A DNA stretch of 64,000 bases from Arthrobacter sp. zg-Y1171 (GCF_025244845.1 NZ_CP104264.1:2914001-2978000), one strand, 5' to 3'; numbered from the stretch's first letter, positions 1 to 9,765 are shown. Notes: generated by a model not told the origin, from the letters alone. A program made the numbers and translations.

Positions 1-1326
1 GACCTCGAGCTGGAAGAACCCTCCCTGGCCGAGCCGGCCCTGAGTGAGGACGCCGTGGAAGCAGCGGCCCTCGACCAGGTTGCCTCGGAAACCGCTGCAG
101 CCGAGGCCAACGCGGCGGAAGCAGGGCGCCTGTCCGGACTTGAACCGGCTCCTGCCGGGACCGAAGTCCAGGTGGACGCTAACGCCGCCGGCACCGATGG
201 GCGCGGAGAAACTGACGAGACGACCGCTCTTTCCGGTTCAACACCCGAAGATGGCGAGGCAACGGCCTCCGGTTCAGCTGCCGGTACCGCTGCGGCCGAC
301 GGCGCGGAGGCTGAAGCCGTGCCGGACGGCACCGACGCCGAAGCCGTTCCGGACGGCACCGACGGTACGGAAGACGCCGCGGCCCACGGAGACGGTGCAG
401 ATAACTCCAACGCCGAGGGCACCGAGACTGAAGCCGTGCCCGACAGCACCGACGAGGCTGAGGGCTTCAAAGCCGATGGCGGCGAAGGTGAAGCCGCCGC
501 AGGGCTAGACGTTCCGGCGTCCGGTGAAACACCTGAACCGGCCGCTGAAGCGGAGCAGGAGCCGTCCGGAGGGGACACTGAACCGCACCCCCTGCATGGC
601 ATCAACGCGGCCGCACCGATGACCGCCGCACCCCAGGAGCGAGCAGTAGCCCCGGTTGCTGCATCCGGCGAACCGGAGCCCGTTGCGGCAGCTGTGCCGG
701 CGGGCGACACCCGCCGGTCACGCCGGCTGGCCGAAAGCCAGGCATCGGGGGCAACAGCAGCCTCCAAGCAGCCCGGCGCAGCCTCCGGCGCCACGGCCTC
801 CGCAACAGGGGCAGGGACGGCGGCAGGCATCGCTCCCGCCGCGGCAAAGGGCAGCGGCAAGAGCAAGAGCAACACCCGCCTGCTTCTGGTACTCGGCGGC
901 GTTGTGCTCGCCGCCGTCGTCGCCATCCTGCTTTTCGTGTTCGTCTTTAACGACAAGGAGGAAGGCGTCATCTCCGAGGATGTGAGCCCCCTGGAGCTGG
1001 TGGAGGGAGCGTGCCTGAAGGATTGGGACGACGTCAACTCCGGCGCCACCGTAGTCACCTGCGAAACACCGCACAACGCCCAGCTGGTCGCCACCGACAG
1101 CTACACCGAGGATGCTGCCTTCCCCGGCACCGGCGCCCTGGAGGAGCGGGTCAACGAGGTCTGCAAGGCCGTGGAGTATGCCGACGCCGCCGCGGAGTCC
1201 CCGGGCTTGAAGCTGACCAAGTCCATCCCTACCGAGCAGACCTGGGCCTCCGGCGACCGCCGCGTGGACTGCATTGTTTTCGCCCCCGAGGGCCAGGACC
1301 TCACCGAGTCCCTGGTGCAGGAGTAA
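1..1326 (+). CDS. Membrane-anchored protein with acidic N-terminal region and septum-formation-like extracytoplasmic domain (5' truncated)
   Basis: The frame is open from base 1, so the gene begins before the window. About 280 visible residues are Ala/Glu/Gly/Pro-rich low complexity, with imperfect repeats of the motif EAVPDGTD encoded by near-identical DNA at about 313-365. A single hydrophobic segment follows (LLLVLGGVVLAAVVAILLFV, coded near 880-945). The C-terminal part of about 110 residues has two spaced Cys and a C-x-x-P-H-N motif that resemble Septum_form (PF13845) domains. I infer a cytoplasmic disordered region, one membrane pass and a small extracytoplasmic domain. What lies upstream, possibly a kinase or an FHA domain, cannot be seen. 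The family call is by eye and function is not established. A strong hairpin follows the stop codon. Confidence 0.6.
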   Translation, partial: DLELEEPSLAEPALSEDAVEAAALDQVASETAAAEANAAEAGRLSGLEPAPAGTEVQVDANAAGTDGRGETDETTALSGSTPEDGEATASGSAAGTAAADGAEAEAVPDGTDAEAVPDGTDGTEDAAAHGDGADNSNAEGTETEAVPDSTDEAEGFKADGGEGEAAAGLDVPASGETPEPAAEAEQEPSGGDTEPHPLHGINAAAPMTAAPQERAVAPVAASGEPEPVAAAVPAGDTRRSRRLAESQASGATAASKQPGAASGATASATGAGTAAGIAPAAAKGSGKSKSNTRLLLVLGGVVLAAVVAILLFVFVFNDKEEGVISEDVSPLELVEGACLKDWDDVNSGATVVTCETPHNAQLVATDSYTEDAAFPGTGALEERVNEVCKAVEYADAAAESPGLKLTKSIPTEQTWASGDRRVDCIVFAPEGQDLTESLVQE

Positions 1327-1359
1327 GCGGGTACGGGAGTAAGCGCAGCCAAACAGCAC

Positions 1360-1398
1360 AAAGGCGCGCGGCGGGCATCATCCGCCGCGCGCCTTTTT
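1360..1398. terminator. Hairpin terminator shared by convergent genes
   Basis: A perfect 15-bp inverted repeat pairs 1360-1374 with 1382-1396 around a 7-base loop. It is followed by a T run on the plus strand. It lies between the stop of the first gene and the stop of clpB on the other strand, so it can end both transcripts. Confidence 0.85.
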
Positions 1399-1409
1399 GG
1401 TCTTCGGAC

Positions 1410-4031
1410 CTAGACCGCTGCCACCGTCAGCCCGGGCTCGGCCACCAGCCCGTCCCCGTCCAGACCGTCTGCGGGCCTATCCACCAGGACCGTGTTGCCG
1501 TCGCTGATCTTTCCGGCCAGGATTCCGCGGGCCAGCTGGTCGCCGATTTCACGCTGCACCAGGCGGCGCAGGGGCCGGGCACCGTACGCAGGGTCGTAGC
1601 CGGTCAGCGCCAGCCATTCCCGTGCTGCATCGGTCACGTCAAGCACCAGCCTGCGCTCGTGGAGGCGGTTGGCCAGGGCACGCACCTGGATGTCCACGAT
1701 CCGGGTCAGGTCCTCCAGGCTCAGCGGATCGAACAGGATCACGTCGTCGAGCCGGTTGAGGAACTCCGGCTTGAAGTTCGCGTTGACCATGGACATCACC
1801 GATTCGCGTTTCTGCTCCTCGGTCAGGCCCGGGTCCACCAGGAACTGGGACCCGAGGTTGGACGTCAGGATCAGGATGACGTTGCGGAAGTCCACCGTCC
1901 GGCCCTGGCCGTCAGTCAGCCGGCCGTCGTCGAGCACCTGCAGCAGGATGTCGAAGACGTCCGGATGCGCCTTCTCCACTTCGTCCAGCAGGATCACCGA
2001 GTAGGGGCGGCGGCGCACTGCTTCGGTGAGCTGGCCGCCCTCTTCATAGCCCACGTATCCGGGAGGCGCACCCACCAGGCGGGATACCGCGTGCTTCTCG
2101 GAGTACTCACTCATGTCGATGCGGACCATGGCCCGCTCGTCGTCGAAGAGGAAGTCCGCCAGGGCCTTCGCCAGCTCGGTCTTGCCGACGCCGGTGGGGC
2201 CTAGGAACAGGAAGGAACCGGTGGGGCGGTCCGGGTCGCTGACGCCTGCCCGCGAGCGGCGCACGGCGTCCGAGACCGCCGCCACGGCCTTGCCCTGCCC
2301 GATCAGGCGCGAGCCGATGGCTTCTTCCATGTCCAGCAGTTTCTGGGATTCGCCCTGCAGCATCCGCCCGGCGGGGATACCCGTCCAGGCGGAGACCACT
2401 TCGGCAATGTCGTCTGCGGTGACTTCCTCGGAGACCATCAGTTCACGGGTTTCTTCTCCGGAACTGTTCGCCTCCGCCTGCTGCGCTGCTTCCAGTTCCT
2501 TCTGGAGAGCCGGGATTTCGCCGTACAGGATGCGGGAGGCTTCCGTGAGGTCGCCGTCGCGCTGGAACTTCTCCGCCTCACTCCGCCGCTCGTCAATCTG
2601 GGCCTTGATGTCACCGACGCGGTTGAGGCCTGCCTTTTCGGCTTCCCACCGGGCGTTGAGCGCGGCCAGCTGTTCCTTTTTATTGGCCATGTCTTCGCGC
2701 AGGACGGCCAGCCGCTCAATCGAGGCCTCGTCCGTTTCATTCGCCAGTGCGAGTTCCTCCATGGTGAGCCGGTCCACGGCACGCCGGAGCTCATCGATCT
2801 CCTCGGGCGCGGAGTCGATTTCCATCCGCAGGCGGGAAGCAGCCTCATCCACCAGGTCAATGGCCTTGTCCGGAAGCTGGCGTCCGGTGATGTAGCGGTT
2901 GGACAGCGTTGCGGCGGCAACCAGGGCGGAGTCGGCGATAGCGACCTTGTGGTGGGCCTCGTACCGCTCCTTCAGGCCGCGCAGGATGCCGATGGTGTCC
3001 GGGACGCTGGGCTCGCCCACGTATACCTGCTGGAAACGGCGCTCCAATGCCGCATCCTTTTCGATATTTTCGCGGTATTCGTCCAGCGTGGTGGCGCCGA
3101 TCAGCCGCAGCTCTCCGCGCGCCAGCATTGGCTTAAGCATATTGCCGGCATCCATGGACCCTTCGGCCGCACCCGCCCCTACTACGGTGTGCAGCTCGTC
3201 GATGAAGGTGACGATCTGGCCTTCGGCATTGGAGATTTCCTCGAGTACGGCTTTGAACCGCTCTTCGAACTCGCCGCGGTACTTGGCACCGGCGACCATG
3301 GATCCCAGGTCAAGGGACAGCAGGGTCTTGCCGCTCAGACTCTCGGGCACGTCCCCAGCAATGATGCGCTGGGCCAGTCCTTCGACGACCGCTGTCTTGC
3401 CCACGCCCGGCTCGCCAATGAGTACCGGGTTGTTCTTGGTGCGGCGGCTGAGTACCTGGATGACGCGCCGGATCTCGGCGTCCCGCCCGATCACGGGGTC
3501 CAGCTTGCCCGAGCGGGCCATTTCCGTCAGGTCGGTACTGAATTTTTCCAGGGCCTGGAAGGTGTTCTCCGGATCAGCGTTGGTCACTTTGCGGTCTCCT
3601 CGTACGGTTGGAAGCACGGCGCTGAGCGCGTCGTGCCCGGCGTTGTTGTCCCGAAGCGCTTTTCCTGCGGGACCGTTGTCGAGGGACAACCCGAGCAGGA
3701 GGTGTTCGGTGGAGACAAAGGCATCCCCCAGCTTCTCTGCCTCCTGCTGCGCCGCGTTGATGACTTGAAGCAGGGGCCTGGAAAACTGGGGCTGCGCCAC
3801 CGAGCTGCCGGAGGAGGAAGGCAGCTGGTGAATGGCGGTGCTGGCAGCGGCGCTGACGGTGTCCACATTGATTCCTGCAGCCTTCAGGAGGGCGACGGCG
3901 ACCCCCTGCCGCTGATCCATAAGCGCTTTCAGCAGATGCGCCGGTTCAATCTGCGGATTCCCCGCAGTGTTCGCGTTCATGGCCGCAGCCGAAAGTGCTT
4001 CCTGGCTCTTGTTCGTGAATTTGGTGTCCAC
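1410..4031 (-). CDS. clpB: ATP-dependent disaggregase ClpB
   Basis: 873 residues, normal for ClpB. It is an AAA+ hexameric chaperone that extracts polypeptides from aggregates together with DnaK. Visible parts are the N-terminal Clp_N repeat region, a first AAA+ domain with Walker A GEPGVGKT near residue 206, and a coiled-coil middle domain near 410-530. The second AAA+ domain has GPTGVGKT near residue 611. The middle domain distinguishes it from ClpC and ClpA. The start is GTG at 4031, with GAGGAG placed about 6 bases upstream. A HAIR operator lies about 50 bases upstream, so HspR repression is expected, matching the dnaK operon at 14115-18363. Confidence 0.97.
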   Translation of the reverse strand: MDTKFTNKSQEALSAAAMNANTAGNPQIEPAHLLKALMDQRQGVAVALLKAAGINVDTVSAAASTAIHQLPSSSGSSVAQPQFSRPLLQVINAAQQEAEKLGDAFVSTEHLLLGLSLDNGPAGKALRDNNAGHDALSAVLPTVRGDRKVTNADPENTFQALEKFSTDLTEMARSGKLDPVIGRDAEIRRVIQVLSRRTKNNPVLIGEPGVGKTAVVEGLAQRIIAGDVPESLSGKTLLSLDLGSMVAGAKYRGEFEERFKAVLEEISNAEGQIVTFIDELHTVVGAGAAEGSMDAGNMLKPMLARGELRLIGATTLDEYRENIEKDAALERRFQQVYVGEPSVPDTIGILRGLKERYEAHHKVAIADSALVAAATLSNRYITGRQLPDKAIDLVDEAASRLRMEIDSAPEEIDELRRAVDRLTMEELALANETDEASIERLAVLREDMANKKEQLAALNARWEAEKAGLNRVGDIKAQIDERRSEAEKFQRDGDLTEASRILYGEIPALQKELEAAQQAEANSSGEETRELMVSEEVTADDIAEVVSAWTGIPAGRMLQGESQKLLDMEEAIGSRLIGQGKAVAAVSDAVRRSRAGVSDPDRPTGSFLFLGPTGVGKTELAKALADFLFDDERAMVRIDMSEYSEKHAVSRLVGAPPGYVGYEEGGQLTEAVRRRPYSVILLDEVEKAHPDVFDILLQVLDDGRLTDGQGRTVDFRNVILILTSNLGSQFLVDPGLTEEQKRESVMSMVNANFKPEFLNRLDDVILFDPLSLEDLTRIVDIQVRALANRLHERRLVLDVTDAAREWLALTGYDPAYGARPLRRLVQREIGDQLARGILAGKISDGNTVLVDRPADGLDGDGLVAEPGLTVAAV

Positions 4032-4078
4032 GGTGGCTCCTCAAAACCTCAGCGAAGAATGCTTCCGCAATGCTAAAC

Positions 4079-4105
4079 AAAGTTGAGTCTAGTTCGCTCA
4101 ACTTT
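4079..4105. promoter_or_regulatory. HAIR operator (HspR site) upstream of clpB
   Basis: Arms AAAGTTGAGT (4079-4088) and GCTCAACTTT (4096-4105) are inverted with one mismatch around exactly 7 bases. The HspR consensus is CTTGAGT-N7-ACTCAAG. The core TTGAGT-N7-GCTCAA keeps the spacing. The site is 48 bases upstream of the clpB start. Confidence 0.88.
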
Positions 4106-4146
4106 GGAAGTAAAGTTCTCTAGCGCACCACCGCGACTGGGGACGC

Positions 4147-4743
4147 CTAAGGGATGTGCTCCCGGTCAAATTCATCTGCCGTCCTTCGCCAGCGTTCGTT
4201 CCGCGCTTCAAAGAGCTGTGCCAGCGGCCCGGCTGCTTCGATTTCAAAACGGATCCCGGGCGGCTCCTCGGGGATATTCCCGGCCAGGTACTCTTCCAGG
4301 ACGTCGAGGAAGTATTCCCACCCCGCACCGCCGGTCCAGAGTCCTGCGCCGGGGGCCGCGGTTACCGCGAATCCCTTGCGCACCGAGGCGTACCGCAGTT
4401 CCAGCCGGGTATCGCCGTTCTCCCCGGTCAGGTGAAATTCCACCTCGGCAGCGGAGGTTCCTTCCCGCGCCCAGGACACGGTCAGAAGGCGGGGGCCGTC
4501 ACAACGGAGGATCGCTCCGTGGGATCCGTCCGGGAGACTGTAGGTGCCGCCTCGCCGCAGGTCCCCTTCGGGAAGCGCCACCCATTGACCCAATCGTTCC
4601 GGATCCGCGAGGGCGGACCACACTTCTCCGATGGGGTATGGGATATCGCGTGCCATGACGATCATCAGTGCGTGGCCGGCCTGGATCTGCCGCCGCCCGT
4701 AGGACCGCACCGTCTTCTCGAGAATTATGTCCAGATCGGACAT
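4147..4743 (-). CDS. SRPBCC / AHSA1-like domain protein
   Basis: 198 residues from ATG 4743, which is preceded by AGGAG at a good distance; the reading frame extends further upstream without a start signal. Residues from about 30 on match the START-like SRPBCC fold of the AHSA1 group: a VMARDIPYPIGEVWSALADP start, the GGTY turn, a WxYFLDVLEEYLAG helix near the C-terminus, and a beta-rich middle. Members of this fold bind hydrophobic ligands, and a few assist Hsp90. No specific ligand can be inferred. It is transcribed divergently from the penicillin-binding protein gene and away from clpB. Confidence 0.75.
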   Translation of the reverse strand: MSDLDIILEKTVRSYGRRQIQAGHALMIVMARDIPYPIGEVWSALADPERLGQWVALPEGDLRRGGTYSLPDGSHGAILRCDGPRLLTVSWAREGTSAAEVEFHLTGENGDTRLELRYASVRKGFAVTAAPGAGLWTGGAGWEYFLDVLEEYLAGNIPEEPPGIRFEIEAAGPLAQLFEARNERWRRTADEFDREHIP

Positions 4744-4846
4744 TTTGCCCACTCCTGCCGTAGAACAACCGGCAACCGATCCGGTCCTCCAGCGGCCTTT
4801 GCGGCCGTTCCGGCTGTCCGCAGGGTGCCGGTGGAAGCGAGTTGTA

Positions 4847-4877
4847 TTTATAAGGCCACGTCCCTGGCCGTTTCCAA
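4847..4877 (-). promoter_or_regulatory. Candidate promoter of the SRPBCC gene
   Basis: On the minus strand TTGGAA (4872-4877) precedes TATAAA (4847-4852) by 19 bases, or TTATAA by 18. It is the only AT-rich patch in the region and would give a leader of about 95 nt. Confidence 0.45.
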
Positions 4878-5062
4878 AAACCGTAGCAGGGAAAACATGC
4901 CCTGCACAGGGTTCCCGACCGGGGCAAACCGGCCCCGGGATCACAGCAGACGGGCACCGATGGTGAGCCACATCGAGGAAATCGGAACAGCGCAAGTCCC
5001 TTTGATAGATTCCGCACCGTCCTTTTGCGTGTCCGGAATCCATAGTCGGGGCCCGCCCCCGG

Positions 5063-5068
5063 TAGCCT
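5063..5068 (+). promoter_or_regulatory. -10 element of a probably leaderless PBP mRNA
   Basis: TAGCCT lies 6 bases before ATG 5075. No Shine-Dalgarno is present. Confidence 0.55.
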
Positions 5069-5074
5069 GTGCGG

Positions 5075-7030
5075 ATGGGGAAAAACCGTACTTCCGTTTC
5101 CGTCCTTGCCGTGGCCGCCCTGGCCCTGACCCTGGTGTCCTGCTCGGGGGACAAGCCGGCGCCTGACAACGCCGCCGCCGAATTGGCGGAGGGCCTGAGC
5201 CAGATGGATGTTTCGGCGTCTGCCTTTACGGCGGGCACCCCCGCCGACGTGAATGCCGAGCTGGAAGAGCTGCTCGCCGGCATGGGCCCGATCCGCCCTG
5301 CCGTCGCGGTGGCCGGCGTTGAGGAAGACGAGGACGACGACGCCGCCGCCACCGCACGGCTGACCTACGCCTGGGACGTCAACAGTGATTCGGAGCCGGA
5401 CTGGACCTATGAGAGCTCCGCCCAGCTCCGCCGCGGAGAAGACGACAAGTGGCTGGTTGAGTGGGCGCCATCCGTCCTGTTCAGTCCCCTTGTCGACGGC
5501 GATCGGCTGGTCCGCTCCACTACTCCAGGCGGCCGCGCAGACATCCTCGACCGCAACGGGGAACCGCTGATGAACGCGCGGCCGGTGCTCCGCATCGGCA
5601 TCAACAAGCCGGATCTCTCCGAGGAGCAGTATGCGTCCTCGTCGGCGGCACTGGCCGAACTGGTGGGGCTGGACCCATCCTCGTACACCGCCCAGGTGCA
5701 GGCCTCCGGCCCCGAAGCCTTTGTCGAGGCGCTTGTCCAGCGTGAGGAAGCTGAGGGACCGGCAACCCCGGCGGCCATCGAAGCCATCCCCGGCGCACTT
5801 GCCATACCCGCGCAGCGGATCCTGGCGCCCACCCGCAGCTTTGCCCGTGCCCTGCTGGGCACAGTGGGCGAGGCGACTGCGGAATTGGTTGAGGAATCCG
5901 AGGGCAGGGTGTCCGCCGGGGACCAGACCGGTCTGTCCGGGCTGCAGAAGCAGTACAACCCGCAGCTCCAGGGCAGTCCCGGCGTAACAGTCACCGTCGA
6001 AAATGCAGCCGGAACCAGCGACACCGTCAAGAGCATCGACCCGCAGACGGGTGCTGATCTGCAGACCACCCTGGATCCACGGCTGCAGCAGCTGGCTGAG
6101 GAAGTCCTGGAGCAGGAGCCGTCGGCGTCCGCCATCGTGGCCATCCAGCCCTCCACCGGCGAAATCCTGACCGTGGCGAACGGCCCCGGCAGCGAAGGCC
6201 AGCAAACCGCCCTCCTGGGCCAGTACCCGCCGGGATCCACGTTCAAGACAGCCACCGCGCTGGCAATGCTGCGTAACGGCACCACACCGGACAGCACTGT
6301 GGAGTGCCCGTCCGAACTTAACGTCGACGGCCGGAAGTTCAACAACGTCCCCGGCTACCCGGCCGAGGCCACTGGCAGCATCCCACTGCGCACGGCATTC
6401 GCGAACTCGTGCAACACTGCCTTCCTCAATGCCCAGGGCACCGTTTCCCAGCAGGGCCTCTCCGCTGCCGCCGGAGACCTGGGTATCGGTGTGGATGCTT
6501 CGATCGGCACGGACGCGTTCCTGGGCTCCGTGCCGGCGGAGGCTGAAGGCACCGAACATGCAGCCTCGCTGATCGGACAGGGGCAGGTCCTGGTCTCCCC
6601 GCTCGCCATGGCGGTTGCCGGTGCCTCTATCGGCAAGGGTGAACGGGTCTCCCCCACGCTGATCCGGGAATCCGCCTCGCCGGCCCCGGCCGGCGGGTCC
6701 GCTTCGGCTTCTCCCACCGCTTCCGCTCCGGAAACGACAGCTCCGGTGCCGGGGAACCTCACGGCAGAGGAAGCCGCATCGCTGCGGGAAATGATGCGCG
6801 CCGTCGTCGCCGAAGGCGGAGTGCAGATGCTGCTCGGCGTGCCGGGCGAACCCGTGCTCGCCAAGACCGGAACCGCTGAGTTCGGCAGCCAGACGCCGCC
6901 GGAAACCCACGCATGGGTGCTGGCGATCCAGGGCGACCTGGCCGTTGCGGTGTTCGTGGAGCAGGGTGAGCGGGGCTCCACCTCAGGCGGGCCGCTGATG
7001 AAGGCCTTCCTTGAGGGCGCCCAGGGCTAA
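5075..7030 (+). CDS. Lipoprotein penicillin-binding protein (class B type transpeptidase)
   Basis: 651 residues. It would cross-link peptidoglycan outside the membrane. The N-terminus is a signal peptide with a lipobox ending LVSC. Residues of about 50-145 resemble the NTF2-like MecA_N domain, followed by a PBP dimerisation region and the transpeptidase. Active-site motifs are complete: STFK with Ser388, SCN at 445-447, and KTGT from Lys597. A GTG at 5069 is in frame, but ATG 5075 sits 6 bases after a TAGCCT hexamer (5063-5068), so I prefer a leaderless ATG start. The overall build matches the PbpA/MecA-like group. A Ser/Thr/Pro-rich insert lies between SCN and KTG. Confidence 0.9.
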   Translation: MGKNRTSVSVLAVAALALTLVSCSGDKPAPDNAAAELAEGLSQMDVSASAFTAGTPADVNAELEELLAGMGPIRPAVAVAGVEEDEDDDAAATARLTYAWDVNSDSEPDWTYESSAQLRRGEDDKWLVEWAPSVLFSPLVDGDRLVRSTTPGGRADILDRNGEPLMNARPVLRIGINKPDLSEEQYASSSAALAELVGLDPSSYTAQVQASGPEAFVEALVQREEAEGPATPAAIEAIPGALAIPAQRILAPTRSFARALLGTVGEATAELVEESEGRVSAGDQTGLSGLQKQYNPQLQGSPGVTVTVENAAGTSDTVKSIDPQTGADLQTTLDPRLQQLAEEVLEQEPSASAIVAIQPSTGEILTVANGPGSEGQQTALLGQYPPGSTFKTATALAMLRNGTTPDSTVECPSELNVDGRKFNNVPGYPAEATGSIPLRTAFANSCNTAFLNAQGTVSQQGLSAAAGDLGIGVDASIGTDAFLGSVPAEAEGTEHAASLIGQGQVLVSPLAMAVAGASIGKGERVSPTLIRESASPAPAGGSASASPTASAPETTAPVPGNLTAEEAASLREMMRAVVAEGGVQMLLGVPGEPVLAKTGTAEFGSQTPPETHAWVLAIQGDLAVAVFVEQGERGSTSGGPLMKAFLEGAQG

Positions 7031-7046
7031 CCGCGAAGGGAACGGC

Positions 7047-7511
7047 TCAGGAGGGCCACTGCTGCCGGGGTGCAACCCGGCCCTGGTAGCCCGGCTGCCG
7101 GTACGCGTTCCCGGCGTACGGAGTGATCTGCCAGGTGTCCGTAGGCACTATGACCTTGCCCAGCGGCATCAGCGAAATCGGCAGCATCTTCAAATTCGCG
7201 ATGCCCAGCGGAATCCCGACGATGCTCACGAACATGGGGATGGCCGTCAGGATGTGTCCAATGGCGATCCAGATGCCGGCCAGCAGCAGCCAGATGATGT
7301 TTCCCAGCAGGCTGAGCGGGCCGGTGAACCCGCCCCGGTCCACGACCGTCCGACCGAACGGCCAGAGCGCATAGTTGGCGATGCGGAAGGATGCGATACC
7401 GAACGGGATGGTGACAATCAGCAGGCAGCAGACCACACCCGCCAGTGCATAACCGAGGGCAAGCCAGATACCGCCGAACAGAAGCCAGATGACGTTCAGG
7501 ATCGCTTTCAT
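7047..7511 (-). CDS. yccF: YccF-family inner membrane protein
   Basis: 154 residues from ATG 7511 with GGAG just upstream. Two tandem YccF domains (PF03733) are visible: the motif NxIWLLFxGxWLALGY near residues 6-21 recurs as NIIWLLLAGIWIAIGH near 70-85. Each is followed by a hydrophobic stretch and a G-I-P-x-G-I-A segment. Around four membrane segments are likely. The tail is Gln/Arg/Pro-rich. The molecular role of the family is unknown. It is convergent with the PBP gene and divergent from the PNPOx-like gene. Confidence 0.85.
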   Translation of the reverse strand: MKAILNVIWLLFGGIWLALGYALAGVVCCLLIVTIPFGIASFRIANYALWPFGRTVVDRGGFTGPLSLLGNIIWLLLAGIWIAIGHILTAIPMFVSIVGIPLGIANLKMLPISLMPLGKVIVPTDTWQITPYAGNAYRQPGYQGRVAPRQQWPS

Positions 7512-7586
7512 GGCTCCATTGTTCTCTACCCGGTACTGATTAGCCACGGCTTCGCCGCCTGCATACCCGCCCGCCTGCACCTGTCC

Positions 7587-7592
7587 TAGACT
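7587..7592 (+). promoter_or_regulatory. -10 element of a probably leaderless PNPOx-like mRNA
   Basis: TAGACT lies 6 bases before ATG 7599 and no Shine-Dalgarno is visible. Confidence 0.55.
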
Positions 7593-7598
7593 GGCGCC

Positions 7599-8060
7599 AT
7601 GCCGATCAGCGACGAGAACCCCGCAGACCACCTGACTTCCAGCCAGTGCTGGACCTACGTCCGGCAAGCCAAGTTCGGCCGGCTCGCCGTGATTGTCGAC
7701 GGACATCCCGACATTTTCCCCGTTAACTTCGCCGTTGACCACGGCACGGTGGTTTTCCGCACCGCGACCGGAACCAAGCTGGCCGGCGCGCTCTCGGGCA
7801 ATCGGGTTGCGTTCGAAATTGACGGTTATGATGACACGCTGTCCTCCGCCTGGAGCGTGGTGCTCAAGGGCAGCGCCACCCTGCTCGAAGACTTCTCGGA
7901 GATCCTGGATTCCGAGGAACTCCCGCTCTTCCCCTGGCAGACGGGGCCGAAAAACGCGTTTGTCCGCATTGAACCGGAACTGACAACCGGCCGCCGGTTC
8001 CTTCTCTCCAATGCTGCCCGCCGCAATGTGCTGCGTGGAATGGGGCTCTACACGGAGTAG
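7599..8060 (+). CDS. Pyridoxamine 5'-phosphate oxidase-fold, flavin-binding family protein
   Basis: 153 residues. The sequence fits the split-barrel PNPOx-like family (PF12900 type): CWTYVRQAKFGRLAVIVDG near the N-terminus, FPVNFAVDHGTVVFRTATGTK in the middle, then a W-S-V-V-L-K-G-S-A strand. Members bind FMN or F420 and act as small oxidoreductases or sensors. No substrate can be assigned. It is a single gene with its own probable leaderless promoter, and ends at a strong bidirectional terminator facing the helicase gene. Confidence 0.85.
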   Translation: MPISDENPADHLTSSQCWTYVRQAKFGRLAVIVDGHPDIFPVNFAVDHGTVVFRTATGTKLAGALSGNRVAFEIDGYDDTLSSAWSVVLKGSATLLEDFSEILDSEELPLFPWQTGPKNAFVRIEPELTTGRRFLLSNAARRNVLRGMGLYTE

Positions 8061-8086
8061 CCCGCTCGCGCGTAAAGCAGACGCCA

Positions 8087-8123
8087 AAAGAGGCGCCGCA
8101 CCTCGTGGGTGCGGCGCCTCTTT
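8087..8123. terminator. Bidirectional intrinsic terminator
   Basis: A perfect 16-bp inverted repeat (8087-8102 with 8108-8123) around a 5-base loop carries A residues at one end and T residues at the other. It lies between convergent stops at 8060 and 8140. Confidence 0.92.
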
Positions 8124-8139
8124 CGGCTGTTGCTATGCC

Positions 8140-9765
8140 TTAGCGGGAACGGCGTTCGTTCGACGCCGGCGCGGTGGCGCGGCGGGGACCGGCGGCGCGT
8201 GCCGGACGGCCGGAAGCTGCACCGGCGCCGCGGGAGACTCCGCCTGCACGCTGGCCGCCGCCGGCACCCTCGGCGCGCTGGCCGGTTGCCGGGCGGCGGT
8301 TACGGCCGGATGCGGTCGCAGCCGATGCGCTGTTGCGGCGTCCGTCCGAAGACCGGGCCGGACGCTGCGTACGCAGGTCGTCGCCTGCTGCTGCGCGGTC
8401 GTTGCGTTCGCTGCGGTCCGGGCGTTCAGCCGAAACGCGGCCGCGTCCGCCTGTACCGCCGCGTCCGCCGGCGCGGGGAGCACCCGTGCTGCGGGCTGCG
8501 CGCTTGCGCTGGGCGTTGGCGCCGGTGGAGCGGCCGCCGCCCTGCTGCGGGGACTTGGCTGCAAGCTGCGCAGCGCGGACGTGCGGTTCCACAACGGCCG
8601 CGCGTTCGCCGACAAGCTTGGCGATGGACGGCGAATTATGGCTGACCTTCTCGATGGAAACGTCGACGCCGGCAGCCTTCATCAGCTTCGACACCTCGCT
8701 CTTCTGCTCCGGGAGGGTCAGCGTCACCACGGTTCCGCTGGATCCGGCGCGGGCCGTACGGCCTGAACGGTGGAGGTAGGCCTTGTGCTCCGTGGGCGGA
8801 TCAATGTGGACCACGAGTTCAACGTCATCCACGTGGACGCCGCGGGCGGCGACGTCGGTGGCGACCAGGACGCGGACGTCGCCGGACGCGAACTCCGCCA
8901 GGTTGCGGTCACGGGCATTCTGGGACAGGTTGCCGTGCAGGTCCACCGTGGGGATTCCGTTGTCCGTGAGGAACTGGGCCATCTTGCGGGCGTGGTGCTT
9001 GGTGCGCATGAACATGATGCGGCGGCCCTGGCCACCGGCCAGTTCCTTGACCAGCAGCTTCTTGGCGGTCTGGTCCTGGACCAGCAGCACGTGGTGCTCC
9101 ATGGTGGACACCGCTGCCTGCGGCTCATCGACGGAGTGCGTCAGCGGGTTGGACAGGTAACGGCGGACCAGCTTGTCCACGCCGTTGTCCAGCGTGGCGG
9201 AGAACAGCATCCGCTGGCCCTTTTCCGGAGTGCGGTCCAGCAGGCGCTGGACAACCGGCAGGAAGCCGAGGTCCGCCATGTGGTCGGCCTCGTCCAGGAC
9301 GGTGATCTCGACGGACTCGAGGCTGATGACCTTCTGCTTCATCAGGTCTTCGAGGCGGCCCGGGCAGGCGATGACGATATCGACGCCGGCCTTGAGTGCC
9401 TTTTCCTGGCGCTGCTGGGACACGCCGCCGTAAATCACGGTGGTGTTCAGGCCCAGTTCCTTCGCGAGCGGCTCAATCACGTTGTTGATCTGCGTGGCCA
9501 GTTCGCGGGTCGGCGCCAGGACCAGGCCCAGCGGGCGGTTCGGGCGGCGGCGGTAGGCTGCCTCGTTCTCGGCCAGCCGGGTGACCAGCGGGAGGGAGAA
9601 GGCGAGGGTCTTGCCCGAGCCGGTGCGGCCGCGGCCCAGGACGTCGCGGCCCTTGAGGGTGTCCGGAAGGGTTTCCACCTGGATGGGGAAGGCCTCGTCA
9701 ATTCCGGCGGCGGCGAGGGAGGAAACAAGTGCCTTGGGCACACCAAGGGCAGCAAAAGTGGTCAT
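8140..9765 (-). CDS. DEAD-box ATP-dependent RNA helicase with Arg/Gly/Ala-rich tail
   Basis: 541 residues. It carries the full DEAD-box core: the Q-motif region AFPIQVETLP, Walker A GRTGSGKT near 45, PTRELA, DEAD near 158, SAT in motif III, and HRSGRTARAG as motif VI. It would unwind short RNA duplexes in ribosome assembly or RNA decay, as RhlE- and CsdA-type enzymes do. The last 140 or so residues are a basic Arg/Gly/Ala/Ser low-complexity tail, typical of RNA-binding extensions but unusually long. The start ATG 9765 has a leader of up to 280 bases, within which CCCAA/TTGGG arms can pair. I leave the paralog name open. Confidence 0.93.
   Translation of the reverse strand: MTTFAALGVPKALVSSLAAAGIDEAFPIQVETLPDTLKGRDVLGRGRTGSGKTLAFSLPLVTRLAENEAAYRRRPNRPLGLVLAPTRELATQINNVIEPLAKELGLNTTVIYGGVSQQRQEKALKAGVDIVIACPGRLEDLMKQKVISLESVEITVLDEADHMADLGFLPVVQRLLDRTPEKGQRMLFSATLDNGVDKLVRRYLSNPLTHSVDEPQAAVSTMEHHVLLVQDQTAKKLLVKELAGGQGRRIMFMRTKHHARKMAQFLTDNGIPTVDLHGNLSQNARDRNLAEFASGDVRVLVATDVAARGVHVDDVELVVHIDPPTEHKAYLHRSGRTARAGSSGTVVTLTLPEQKSEVSKLMKAAGVDVSIEKVSHNSPSIAKLVGERAAVVEPHVRAAQLAAKSPQQGGGRSTGANAQRKRAARSTGAPRAGGRGGTGGRGRVSAERPDRSERNDRAAAGDDLRTQRPARSSDGRRNSASAATASGRNRRPATGQRAEGAGGGQRAGGVSRGAGAASGRPARAAGPRRATAPASNERRSR

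Larger units (their letters stand above)
4744..5074. other. Divergent intergenic region (331 bp)
   Basis: It separates the SRPBCC gene (minus) from the penicillin-binding protein gene (plus). It holds a candidate minus-strand promoter (4847-4877) and the -10 element of the PBP gene (5063-5068). A GC-rich inverted repeat CCGGGGC/GCCCCGG lies near 4917-4940. I see no gene in it. Confidence 0.6.

Noticed and set aside
4021-4140. A defined -35/-10 promoter for clpB
   Set aside because: Several weak hexamers fit around the HAIR site with poor spacing; none was convincing.
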